Shown in pieces: positions 8,394 to 15,978 of a stretch of 64,000 nucleotides of DNA; within the stretch, counting starts at the first letter, position 1, and each line of letters opens with the position of its first letter. The notes below the pieces were generated by a model. That model worked only from the letters and a program-made list of their open reading frames with translations. It had not been told where the DNA came from and did not search any database. The stretch is from Clostridia bacterium. Lineage in GTDB: Bacteria > Bacillota > Clostridia > Lachnospirales > CAG-274. Location of the stretch: contig JAUNGN010000010.1 in assembly GCA_030524425.1 (NCBI GenBank), positions 1 through 64,000 of the forward strand, read 5' to 3'. Both the position numbers and the translations under genes were made by a program.

Positions 8394-9037
8394 TGCCGTA
8401 TATTTTTTCTGTCATTAACGCAAAAAACACAAATTTTGGAAAAGAAAGACAGGTAAACAGCATAAAATATATTGTAATACATTATACTGCAAATAACGGC
8501 GATACCGCTAAGGGCAACGGCAATTATTTTGCTTATAATAATACAGGTGCAAGTGCTCACTATTTTGTAGATGAAAATAATGTTGTTCAGTCTGTAAGGG
8601 ATAATTATGCTGCATGGCACTGCGGTGCAAAAAAATATTATCACAGCAGCTGCAGAAATGAAAATTCAATCGGTATTGAACTTTGTTCCGAAAAGGATTC
8701 AAAAGGTGAATTTTACTTTAATGAAGCAACGGTGAATAATGCACTTGAGCTTACCAAAAAGCTTATGACGAAGTATAATGTAACTGCTGAAAATGTTATA
8801 CGTCATTATGATGTGACTCATAAGATTTGCCCTGCACCCTTTGTAAACAATGGAGGGGCATGGCAGAACTTTAAAAAAAGACTGGAGGTGAATGCAATGA
8901 TTGACAATTATGATGATGCGGTTAAGGTACTTGCGGATAATGGTGTTATTACTACTGCAGCCTATTGGAATAACGCTGTTAAGGTAGTTAAACATCTTGA
9001 CGCTTTAATTATAAATATGGCAAATAAATTAGAATAG
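8393..9037 (+). CDS. N-acetylmuramoyl-L-alanine amidase (phage endolysin type)
   Basis: Amidase_2 family enzyme of about 214 residues that cleaves the amide bond between MurNAc and the stem peptide. Zinc ligands are visible: His in KYIVIHYTA, His in VIRHYD and Cys in KICPAPF. The C-terminal 45 residues (NYDDAVKVLADNGVI...YWNNAVKVVKHLDALI) form the small domain usual in clostridial phage amidases. ATGATG gives starts at 8390 and 8393; 8393 has better spacing (8 bp) from AAGGGGAGG. There is no signal peptide, so release depends on the adjacent holin. No head or tail genes flank it. Confidence 0.88.
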   Translation: MPYIFSVINAKNTNFGKERQVNSIKYIVIHYTANNGDTAKGNGNYFAYNNTGASAHYFVDENNVVQSVRDNYAAWHCGAKKYYHSSCRNENSIGIELCSEKDSKGEFYFNEATVNNALELTKKLMTKYNVTAENVIRHYDVTHKICPAPFVNNGGAWQNFKKRLEVNAMIDNYDDAVKVLADNGVITTAAYWNNAVKVVKHLDALIINMANKLE

Positions 9038-9082
9038 ACTGGACAAAAGCATTTATTTGTTATAAAATAAATTATATAAGAG

Positions 9083-9105
9083 AAGGAGTTAATTTTCTCC
9101 TTTTT
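9083..9105 (+). terminator. Terminator of the lysis cassette
   Basis: AAGGAG at 9083-9088 pairs with CTCCTT at 9097-9102, followed by Ts. Confidence 0.65.
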
Positions 9106-9128
9106 AATCATTAAGGGAGGTGTTATTA

Positions 9129-9737
9129 ATGGATAAGGTCATTGTAACTATTAACAGGCAGTTTTGCAGTGGAGGTAATTATATTGGCAAAACATTATCA
9201 GAAAGGCTTGAAGTGCCTTTTTATGATAAGGAGCTTGTAAATCTTGCGGCTAAAGAGGCAGGTTATGCAGAGTCTGCCTTTGAAAAGGTGGATGAGGTTG
9301 CAACAAACAGCTTGCTTTATTCTTTAATTATGGGTGTGCATAATTCTACTCAGACAGGTATTTTGCCTGATAATGACAAGCTTTTTAACATTCAGGCTAA
9401 TATTATAAGGGAGGCGGCTAAGGAAGGCTCCTGTGTGGTTTTGGGCAGATGCTCAAACTACATACTAAGAGATGTAAAGCCTTTAGTCAGAATATTCCTT
9501 AAAGCAGATATGGATTTCAGAGCTGACAGGTATAATAAGCTTTATGATGCTCCTGAGAAGGGGACGGTTGAAGAGGCTATTGAAAAGAGAGATAAAAAAA
9601 GAGCTTCTTATTTTAAGTTTTATACGGGTCACCGCTGGGATGGTATTGAGAATTATGACCTGGTTATTAATACAGCCAAAGTGGGACTTGATAATGCTGC
9701 CGATATGATAATGGATTATATTAATAAACTTGTTTAA
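9129..9737 (+). CDS. Cytidylate kinase-like family protein
   Basis: A 202-residue P-loop protein of the cytidylate-kinase-like (AAA_26) family. It begins MDKVIVTINRQFCSGGNYIGKTLSERL, a nucleotide-binding loop with GG instead of a full Walker A. A VVLGRCSNYIL segment and a RDKKRASYFKFYTGHRWDGIENYDL segment are typical of this clostridial family. It is not the true cmk: substrate and role are undetermined. The start is ATG at 9129 with GGGAGG 8 bp upstream; an in-frame GTG at 9120 overlaps that site. Confidence 0.75.
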   Translation: MDKVIVTINRQFCSGGNYIGKTLSERLEVPFYDKELVNLAAKEAGYAESAFEKVDEVATNSLLYSLIMGVHNSTQTGILPDNDKLFNIQANIIREAAKEGSCVVLGRCSNYILRDVKPLVRIFLKADMDFRADRYNKLYDAPEKGTVEEAIEKRDKKRASYFKFYTGHRWDGIENYDLVINTAKVGLDNAADMIMDYINKLV

Positions 9738-9748
9738 TGATGTTTTCA

Positions 9749-9790
9749 GGGAGCTGTTTTAAAATGTATTTTTTGAAACAGCTCCCTTTT
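9749..9790 (+). terminator. Strong hairpin terminator
   Basis: GGGAGCTGTTT at 9749-9759 and AAACAGCTCCC at 9776-9786 pair perfectly over 11 bp, followed by TTTT. It also faces the convergent recQ gene. Confidence 0.85.
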
Positions 9791-9807
9791 ATCAGCCACA
9801 GGGCGGA

Positions 9808-11265
9808 TTAATCTTCCTTTATTATCCTCAAATATATTTCACCGTATCTTTTTATTTTAAAGCTGCCCATTCCTTCAACTGTTTTCATTTCATCGAGATT
9901 TTTTGGTCTTTTAACAGCCATATTCATAAGTACTGAGTCGTTTAGTACAGAGTAAGCGGGTATATGTTCATGTTTTGCTATTTCCGCTGTTATTGCCTTC
10001 AATCTGACAAAAAGTTCTCTGTCTTGACTTGATGTGTATCCTGTTATGTGTCCCCGTCTGACACAATTACTGCAGTATTTGCAGTTATGTGTGCTTCTCT
10101 CGCCGAAGTAGTTTAATATATATTCTCTTAAGCATCTTTTTGAAAGGGCATATGCTCTCATTTTATCGAGTTTATACATATCCTTTGCTTTTATATCGTT
10201 TTTTTCGTCCTGAGTCAGGATTTCATTTTCGTCTATAAGGTTTATTAAAAATTCATTTGTTTTGTAATCCTGGGGAGAATACAGCATTATACACTGTGCT
10301 GCCTTGCCGTCACGTCCTGCTCTGCCTGCCTCCTGATAATATGCTTCCATACTCATTGGCATATTATAGTGAAGAACATATCTTACATCAGGCTTATCTA
10401 TTCCCATACCAAAGGCATTTGTGGCAACCATAATATTCTTGCTGCCCTGTATGAAGCTTTCCTGGTTGTTTTTTCTCTCGTCATCTCCAAGACCTGCATG
10501 GTATTTTGCTGCCTTATAACCTTTTAAGCTTAAAAAGTACTCAAGTTCGTTTACGGTTTTTCTTGATATGCAATATATTATGCCGCTGTCTTCTCTATGA
10601 GCCTTAACTGTTTTAATAAGCTCATCCATTTTGTTATAGGGTCTTTTAACTGCAAAGAAAAGGTTTTTTCTGTCATAGCCCGTTGTAAGGCAATAGGGCT
10701 TATAAAGCTCTAAGCCCTTTATTATATCTTCTTTTACCCGTTCTGTGGCTGTTGCGGTAAATGCACCTACTATTGGCCTTTTGGGAAGAGCATTTATAAA
10801 ATCCTTTATGTTAAGGTAGCTTGGGCGGAAATCCTGCCCCCACTGAGAAATGCAGTGAGCTTCATCAATTGCTACAATTGAAATATTAACAGATTTGGCA
10901 AAGGCTAAAAAGCTGTCACTTAAGAGTCTTTCGGGAGCAACATAAATAATTTTATAGGTGTAATTTTTGGCATTTTCAAGTGCCTTAAAATATTGCCTCT
11001 GTGTAAGGGAAGAATTCAGATATGCAGCTCTGACTCCGCATTGTATAAGATTTCTGACCTGATCAATCATTAGTGAAATAAGAGGTGACACCACTATTGT
11101 TATTCCTTCGGCTTTTAACGCCGGAACCTGATAACATATTGATTTGCCTGCGCCTGTGGGCATTACGGCAAGTACATCTCTGCCGTTTGTTAAGTTTTCA
11201 ACTATTTCCCTTTGCCCCGGTCTAAAGGAGTTATAGCCGAATATGTTTTTTAATATGTTAAGCAT
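9808..11265 (-). CDS. recQ: RecQ-family ATP-dependent DNA helicase
   Basis: A 3'-5' DNA helicase of 485 residues. Seen in order: Q-motif region FGYNSFRPGQ, Walker A MPTGAGKS, DEAH-type box IDEAHCISQWGQDFRP, motif III FTATAT, motif VI YYQEAGRAGRDG, an RQC zinc-binding cluster (CLREYILNYFGE...CKYCSNC), and a C-terminal HRDC-like segment. It is shorter than E. coli RecQ (about 610) because the winged-helix part is reduced, a layout common in Clostridia. It follows putP on the same strand, but a terminator lies between, so it is probably expressed separately. Confidence 0.93.
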   Translation of the reverse strand: MLNILKNIFGYNSFRPGQREIVENLTNGRDVLAVMPTGAGKSICYQVPALKAEGITIVVSPLISLMIDQVRNLIQCGVRAAYLNSSLTQRQYFKALENAKNYTYKIIYVAPERLLSDSFLAFAKSVNISIVAIDEAHCISQWGQDFRPSYLNIKDFINALPKRPIVGAFTATATERVKEDIIKGLELYKPYCLTTGYDRKNLFFAVKRPYNKMDELIKTVKAHREDSGIIYCISRKTVNELEYFLSLKGYKAAKYHAGLGDDERKNNQESFIQGSKNIMVATNAFGMGIDKPDVRYVLHYNMPMSMEAYYQEAGRAGRDGKAAQCIMLYSPQDYKTNEFLINLIDENEILTQDEKNDIKAKDMYKLDKMRAYALSKRCLREYILNYFGERSTHNCKYCSNCVRRGHITGYTSSQDRELFVRLKAITAEIAKHEHIPAYSVLNDSVLMNMAVKRPKNLDEMKTVEGMGSFKIKRYGEIYLRIIKED

Positions 11266-11280
11266 AAGTTATCCTCAAAA

Positions 11281-11310
11281 TAAAAAAATAGAGCGGAAAA
11301 TTTCCACTCT
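11281..11310 (-). terminator. Terminator downstream of putP
   Basis: On the minus strand, AGAGTGGAAA pairs with a nearly complementary arm (one G-T pair), followed by a T-rich run. Plus-strand positions are 11290-11299 and 11301-11310. Confidence 0.7.
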
Positions 11311-11330
11311 ATTATTATAACCTTTAAATA

Positions 11331-12848
11331 TTAAATGTCAATAGTTTTAACCTTTTCAAAGTCGTCAAGAACTTTTTGTGACGGTGCCTTGCTGATTAAT
11401 GAAACAATAACGATAAATATAACAGAAATTACAAAGGCAGGAACTAATTCATACAATACTGTACCATTTGCATCCACAAGTAAAAACTTGCCTAAATACT
11501 GCTTCCAAAGAACAACCATACCGCCGCCTGAAATCATACCTGCCAAGGCGCCTGACATAGTCATTCTCTTCCAGAAAAGGCTTAAAAGCATTGCAGGTCC
11601 AAAGGCTGCACCTAAGCCTGCCCATGCATAGCTTACAAGACTCATAACTGAATTATCAGGATTAAGAGCAAGGAAATAAGCGATTATTGCTACTGCAATA
11701 ATTGCAATACGGCTTAATAAAAGAAGCTGTTTCTCTGTTGCCTTTTTGTTAAATAATGTCTTATAAATATCATTTGATACGGCGGAAGCTGTAACGAGCA
11801 TCTGTGAATCTGATGTAGACATAATAGCCGCAACAATTGCACAAAGTAAAATACCTGCAATAAAGCCCGGAGTTAATTTTTGAACAAGTACCATAAATAT
11901 AGTTTCGGCACCGGCTGCATCTGTAAATATTTCAAGACCTGACTTTGACATATAACAATAGCCTGTTATACCAACTACAACCGAAGCTATAAGAGTAATT
12001 GCAACCCATACTGTTGCAATGATTCTTGACTTTTTAATCATATCAGAGCTTTTAATTGACATAAATCTTACAAGAATATGAGGCATACCAAAGTAGCCAA
12101 GTCCCCAGCCTAAGTTTGAAATAATGTACTGCCATGAGTAAGCTGAGCCGTCTGCCCCTCGGGTAAAGCTCATATACTGAGGGTTTCCGGGCACAGCGTG
12201 TACAATCTGACCAAAGTCTGCACTTACGATGCCGTAAGCAATAATAGGTACAATTAAAAGAGCAAAGAACATTAACATACCCTGGAAAAAGTCTGTCCAT
12301 ACAACGGCAAAATAACCGCCTAAGAAAGTGTAAACCATAATTACAATTACACCGATTGTAAGACCTACACCGTACTTAATATCAAATACTGTATTTAAAA
12401 GCTTAGCGGCAGCATTAAAGCTTGATGCAGTGTATATTAAGAAAAATATAAAAATAATAACTGCACAGGTAACTTTTAAAGCAGAGCCTTTTGAATCAAA
12501 TCTGTTCTGAAAATATTCGGGAATAGTAATGGAATCATTGGCAACTGCTGAGTACTTTCTTAATCTTTTAGCTACAAAGAGCCAGTTTAAATATGTACCG
12601 ATGCCAAGACCAATTGCAATCCAGGCTTCACCCAGACCTGATAAATATACGGCACCGGGCAGACCCATTAATAACCAGCTTGACATATCCGATGCCTGAG
12701 CTGATAATGCCGTAAGCCAGCTGTTCATGCCTCGGCCGCCGAGAAAATAGTCACTCATGTTTGAGGACTTTTTTGAAAAGATAACGCCTATGCCTATCAT
12801 TGCCCCAAGATAAATGATAAATGCAAGTATCGTCCATAAATTATACAT
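11331..12848 (-). CDS. putP: Sodium/proline symporter
   Basis: A 505-residue solute:sodium symporter (SSS family) with about 13 membrane spans. The N-terminus, the SDYFLGGRGMNSWLTALSAQASDMSSWLLMGLPG region and the later IMSTSDSQMLVTASAVS region are characteristic of PutP and carry the sodium and substrate sites. It imports proline with Na+. GGAGG lies before the ATG, and a consensus promoter lies 35 bp upstream. It is monocistronic by its flanking terminator and promoter. Confidence 0.9.
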   Translation of the reverse strand: MYNLWTILAFIIYLGAMIGIGVIFSKKSSNMSDYFLGGRGMNSWLTALSAQASDMSSWLLMGLPGAVYLSGLGEAWIAIGLGIGTYLNWLFVAKRLRKYSAVANDSITIPEYFQNRFDSKGSALKVTCAVIIFIFFLIYTASSFNAAAKLLNTVFDIKYGVGLTIGVIVIMVYTFLGGYFAVVWTDFFQGMLMFFALLIVPIIAYGIVSADFGQIVHAVPGNPQYMSFTRGADGSAYSWQYIISNLGWGLGYFGMPHILVRFMSIKSSDMIKKSRIIATVWVAITLIASVVVGITGYCYMSKSGLEIFTDAAGAETIFMVLVQKLTPGFIAGILLCAIVAAIMSTSDSQMLVTASAVSNDIYKTLFNKKATEKQLLLLSRIAIIAVAIIAYFLALNPDNSVMSLVSYAWAGLGAAFGPAMLLSLFWKRMTMSGALAGMISGGGMVVLWKQYLGKFLLVDANGTVLYELVPAFVISVIFIVIVSLISKAPSQKVLDDFEKVKTIDI

Positions 12849-13095
12849 TGTAATTTCCTCCTAAATATAAAACTTAACATTGATTATACCTTAAATAGGC
12901 TGTATATGCAAGCTTTTTTGGAATTTATGTGAGTTTTTGACAATTTAGTGTACTAAAATAACTGAATTTTTTGTGTAAAGATTTTTCAAACTGTATTTTT
13001 ATTTATAGATGTTAAACTGCAGATAATTTATTTGAATTGGTATTTTTTTTATATTTTTGTAATATTAATTTGCATCACTTAATTTTAAGGCATAA
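12849..13095. other. Intergenic stretch between putP and the XRE regulator gene
   Basis: This AT-rich stretch contains the putP promoter at its left end. I see no open frame with a ribosome binding site and no other clear structure before the hairpin at 13096. Confidence 0.6.
12883..12911 (-). promoter_or_regulatory. putP promoter
   Basis: On the minus strand, TTGCAT (plus 12906-12911) and TATAAT (plus 12883-12888) are separated by 17 bp. Confidence 0.75.
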
Positions 13096-13145
13096 AAAAA
13101 GACTGCTGCAAAATAAAGAATAAATTATTTTGCAGCAGTCTTTTT
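13096..13145. terminator. Strong bidirectional hairpin terminator
   Basis: A perfect 21-bp stem joins 13096-13116 (starting AAAAAGACTGCTGC) and 13125-13145. A tracts on the left and T tracts on the right make it work for the minus-strand XRE gene. Confidence 0.85.
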
Positions 13146-13167
13146 AGTTATTTGAAGTCAGAATAAA

Positions 13168-13569
13168 TTATTCAGCATCTGCTTCTTCAAACATAGCTTC
13201 CTTAGGACTTGGAGTAGGAATGTACTTATTTAAAGCTTTGGCATTTGCGGCAAGAATCTGAACCTTATCTTCTGCCATAGTATTAATCATACTGATTAAA
13301 GCTCTTCTGTCCTTTTCTACTCTGTTAACACTCTTAGGAGTTGAAGCCTTACCAAGAGATAAATCCTTAGTAATAAGTTCATCAAGAGTAATATCAAAAA
13401 ATTCAGCAATTTTAACCATATTAGTGATACTTGTACCTCTCTGACCTCTTTCAATAAGACCGACAAAGCCTGGAGCCATACCGATTACCTTAGCAAAGTC
13501 GTCTATTGTAAGACCTCTTAACTTTCTTTCATACCTAATGTTAGAACCAATAATTTTTGTGTAATTCAT
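13168..13569 (-). CDS. XRE-family helix-turn-helix transcriptional regulator
   Basis: A 133-residue DNA-binding protein. The HTH_3 domain occupies residues about 6-62 (IGSNIRYERKLRGLTIDDFAKVIGMAPGFVGLIERGQRG, then MVKIAEFFDITLDELI). The rest (from about 75) is helical and ends in a short acidic tail; it carries no recognised ligand domain. It has its own promoter with two matching AAAAAGCAAC repeats, suggesting autoregulation. Target genes are unknown, and nothing ties it to the phage-like loci. Confidence 0.85.
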   Translation of the reverse strand: MNYTKIIGSNIRYERKLRGLTIDDFAKVIGMAPGFVGLIERGQRGTSITNMVKIAEFFDITLDELITKDLSLGKASTPKSVNRVEKDRRALISMINTMAEDKVQILAANAKALNKYIPTPSPKEAMFEEADAE

Positions 13570-13588
13570 AGTCTTTGTCTCCTTTATT

Positions 13589-13649
13589 AAAAAGCAACTA
13601 AATTTTTATCCAATTATTATTATACAACATATTTGATAAAAAAGCAACA
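13589..13649 (-). promoter_or_regulatory. XRE gene promoter with paired direct repeats
   Basis: On the minus strand TTGCTT (plus 13642-13647) and TATAAT (plus 13619-13624) are 17 bp apart. The string AAAAAGCAAC (plus strand) occurs over the -35 (about 13639-13648) and again about 50 bp away (about 13589-13598), downstream of the start point. This looks like a two-site autorepressor arrangement; that is inference. Confidence 0.55.
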
Positions 13650-13687
13650 ATTATATATACTGCTTTTATGAAAAAAATATTAAAAAT

Positions 13688-14197
13688 TTATTCGTTTAAA
13701 TACTTTTCATAGCCAATTTGCTCTAATTTTTCTGCTTTTTGAATAACATTTTTTTCAAGATCCAGTTTGTATTTATCAACTTTTTCAGAAAGCTCGTCAT
13801 CAAAGGCTGCAAGAGTCTGCACAGCCAGTAAGCCTGCATTTTTGCCTCCGTTAATTGCAACTGTTGCAACAGGTATGCCTCCCGGCATTTGTACAATTGA
13901 ATAGAGAGAGTCAACACCGCTTAAAGCTCTTGTTTTTATTGGCACACCTATTACGGGAAGTGTAGTAATGGCAGCTGTCATACCGGGAAGGTGAGCAGCT
14001 CCCCCGGCACCTGCAATAATAAGCTTTAAACCTCTTTTCTTAGCGGTCTTGGCATACTCGTACATTCTGTCCGGAGTTCTGTGGGCAGAAACCACGGTAA
14101 GTTCATATTTAACACCAAATTCGTCAAGTACCTTTGCAGCCTCACTCATAACAGGCAAGTCAGAGTCACTGCCCATTATTATTCCTACCTTTATCAT
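13688..14197 (-). CDS. purE: 5-(carboxyamino)imidazole ribonucleotide mutase
   Basis: Class I PurE of 169 residues; it converts N5-CAIR to CAIR in purine biosynthesis. The N-terminal [13 protein letters not shown] phosphate loop, [13 protein letters not shown] and the [13 protein letters not shown] segment with the catalytic His are all present. It follows purK by 16 bp on the same strand, the order needed for N5-CAIR hand-over. Confidence 0.95.
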   Translation of the reverse strand: MIKVGIIMGSDSDLPVMSEAAKVLDEFGVKYELTVVSAHRTPDRMYEYAKTAKKRGLKLIIAGAGGAAHLPGMTAAITTLPVIGVPIKTRALSGVDSLYSIVQMPGGIPVATVAINGGKNAGLLAVQTLAAFDDELSEKVDKYKLDLEKNVIQKAEKLEQIGYEKYLNE

Positions 14198-14213
14198 TTT
14201 ATAATCTCCTTTC

Positions 14214-15371
14214 TTATGATTTTATTTTAATATAGCCAAAAGCTTCTTCAGCTATAGCATTTGCTTTTGCAACACTGTTGGCGGTTACGGTTATGTGTCC
14301 CATTTTTCTTTTAGGCTTTGTTTGTTTTTTTCCGTAAATATGGACAGTGACACCCTTCAGCGCCATTGCCTTGTCAAGCCCTTCAACCAAGGCGTTTCCG
14401 CTGAAGCCTTCTTCACCTAAAAGATTAATCATAACTGTGGGACTGATAAGGCTTGTGTCACCCAGGGGAAGTCCTGCCACAGCTCTTATATGATTTTCAA
14501 ACTGGCTTGTTATGCATCCCTCAATGGTGTAATGCCCTGAATTGTGGGGACGGGGTGCAACTTCATTTACTAAAATATCATTGTTATTTGTCACAAACAT
14601 TTCCACACAGAACATACCTATTCCGTCAAATATTTCCATAACCTTTGATGCAGCCTTCATAGCGGTTTTGGCAGCCTTGCCGGGAATATTGGCAGGCACA
14701 CTTGTTTTGTGTAAAATACTGTCAATGTGCTCATTATCACCTACGGGGTATACTGCAATGTCACCGTTAAGGCTTCTGCAGGCAAGTATGGAGGTTTCCA
14801 TTTTAAAGTCTACCATTTTTTCTGCCATAAGCTTTATTTTGCCGCCGCCAAGCTCCTTGTAGGCTTCCTCTAATGTATCGGCTGTTTTTACAACGGCATT
14901 TCCCTTACCGTCATAGCCTCCCGTTCTTGCCTTAAGCATATAAGGGTAGCCGTATTTTTTTCCTGCTGAAGCCATATCGTCAATGCTTTCTATAGGCATA
15001 AATTCAGGTACAGGCAAATCGGCATTTAGCATGGCCTTTTTTTGAGTGAGCTTGTCCTGTATTATTTCAAGGCTTGCGGCGGAAGGATAAACCTTGCAGC
15101 CCTTTGATTCCAGTCTTTCAAGAGCCTTTGCGTTTATATGTTCAAATTCATAGGTGATAACATCAGTCTTTTCTGCTAAAAGACGGAATGCATCCTCATC
15201 GTCAAAGTCTGCCGCAATATGCTCATCACAGATGCTGTGACACGGACAATCCTCTGCAGGGTCAAGCACAACTGCATAAAATCCCATTTTCTTTGCTTCA
15301 AGAAGCATCATTTGTCCTAACTGACCGCCTCCTATAATACCGATTTTTTTATCTAAAAAGTAATTTGCCAC
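14214..15371 (-). CDS. purK: 5-(carboxyamino)imidazole ribonucleotide synthase
   Basis: ATP-grasp enzyme of about 385 residues that makes N5-CAIR from AIR, ATP and bicarbonate. It has the N-terminal [12 protein letters not shown] loop, the ATP-grasp core ([13 protein letters not shown]; later [27 protein letters not shown]) and the C-terminal lid. Start choice: two in-frame GTG codons lie at 15380 and 15371. The first is inside the GAGGTG binding site, so GTG 15371, 8 bp downstream, is preferred; the longer form adds three residues. Confidence 0.93.
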   Translation of the reverse strand: MANYFLDKKIGIIGGGQLGQMMLLEAKKMGFYAVVLDPAEDCPCHSICDEHIAADFDDEDAFRLLAEKTDVITYEFEHINAKALERLESKGCKVYPSAASLEIIQDKLTQKKAMLNADLPVPEFMPIESIDDMASAGKKYGYPYMLKARTGGYDGKGNAVVKTADTLEEAYKELGGGKIKLMAEKMVDFKMETSILACRSLNGDIAVYPVGDNEHIDSILHKTSVPANIPGKAAKTAMKAASKVMEIFDGIGMFCVEMFVTNNNDILVNEVAPRPHNSGHYTIEGCITSQFENHIRAVAGLPLGDTSLISPTVMINLLGEEGFSGNALVEGLDKAMALKGVTVHIYGKKQTKPKRKMGHITVTANSVAKANAIAEEAFGYIKIKS

Positions 15372-15409
15372 ATTTGTCACCTCATAATACCATAATACTA
15401 TTTAAAACT

Positions 15410-15438
15410 AATATAACATAAAAGTAAATTTTTAGCAA
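15410..15438 (-). promoter_or_regulatory. purKE promoter
   Basis: On the minus strand, TTGCTA (plus 15433-15438) and TATATT (plus 15410-15415) are 17 bp apart, with TG before the -10. I saw no PurR box or purine riboswitch. Confidence 0.65.
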
Positions 15439-15742
15439 TGTTTTTATTGTAAGTGTATTGACGGGAATTCTTAAATCCGGCTGTAAATTTATTAATTTTT
15501 TATCAAATTATGCAAAAGGGGCGGAAGAGTATATCTTAATTACTTGCAAATAGGGTGAAAAAAACCAATGAAAACAAACGATTACGCATAAAATTAAATT
15601 AATAAATTCAATTGTCAGACAATTCCATTTAAAAACTTAAAGAAATTTTAATAAAACTCTGCTATTTCACCCAAAAAAAAGTGAAAAAAAGACAAAAGTA
15701 TGGTAATAATTAATAAAAAAGTGAATTTTCAAATACTTTCTA
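15439..15742. other. Non-coding stretch between purK promoter and DUF4914 promoter
   Basis: About 300 bp of A-rich sequence. I see no ribosome binding site with a reading frame, no long palindrome and no repeat. Confidence 0.6.
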
Positions 15743-15771
15743 TTGCTTTTTTGTAAATAAAGTGGTATAGT
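15743..15771 (+). promoter_or_regulatory. Promoter of the DUF4914 gene
   Basis: TTGCTT at 15743-15748 and TATAGT at 15766-15771 with a 17-bp spacer. The predicted start near 15778 gives a leader of about 200 nt. Confidence 0.65.
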
Positions 15772-15835
15772 ATATCTTGTATAGTTTTTAACTTATAGGT
15801 AATAAAATTAATAGTTTCTATTAACTTTAAGGTTG

Positions 15836-15890
15836 AGCACGCAAGGGGGCGTAATAGCAGAAGCTATTACTTTTCTGTGTGCTTTATTTA
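15836..15890 (+). promoter_or_regulatory. Structured 5' leader of the DUF4914 gene
   Basis: AGCACGCA (about 15837-15844) pairs with TGTGTGCT (about 15876-15883, one G-T pair). Inside, GTAATAGC-AGAA-GCTATTAC (15851-15870) is a perfect 8-bp hairpin with a tetraloop. A G-run (GGGGG) faces a pyrimidine run in the internal loop. The helix is followed by a short T-rich segment but not a full U tract. I recognise no riboswitch class; a cis-regulatory role is inference from the long leader. Confidence 0.45.
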
Positions 15891-15978
15891 TAATTGAGAA
15901 ATAAGCGGTTTTCCGTTTAACACCAAAGATTAAAATTATTGTGGAGAGTTTCACAAAATATTTAAGGAGGTTCTTAAA

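Noticed and set aside
9808-11265. Broken recQ because it is short
   Set aside because: All helicase motifs, the zinc cluster and a C-terminal HRDC-like segment are present; the short form is common in Clostridia.
13168-13569. XRE protein as the controller of the phage-like regulon
   Set aside because: Its gene has a housekeeping-type promoter without the shared element, and it lies among unrelated genes. Nothing in the sequence links it to TGTCAC repeats.
15371-15390. Fourth copy of the shared TGTCAC element at purK
   Set aside because: Only TTTGTCAC followed by CTC is present, as part of the purK ribosome binding site and start; there is no second half-site and no matching -10.
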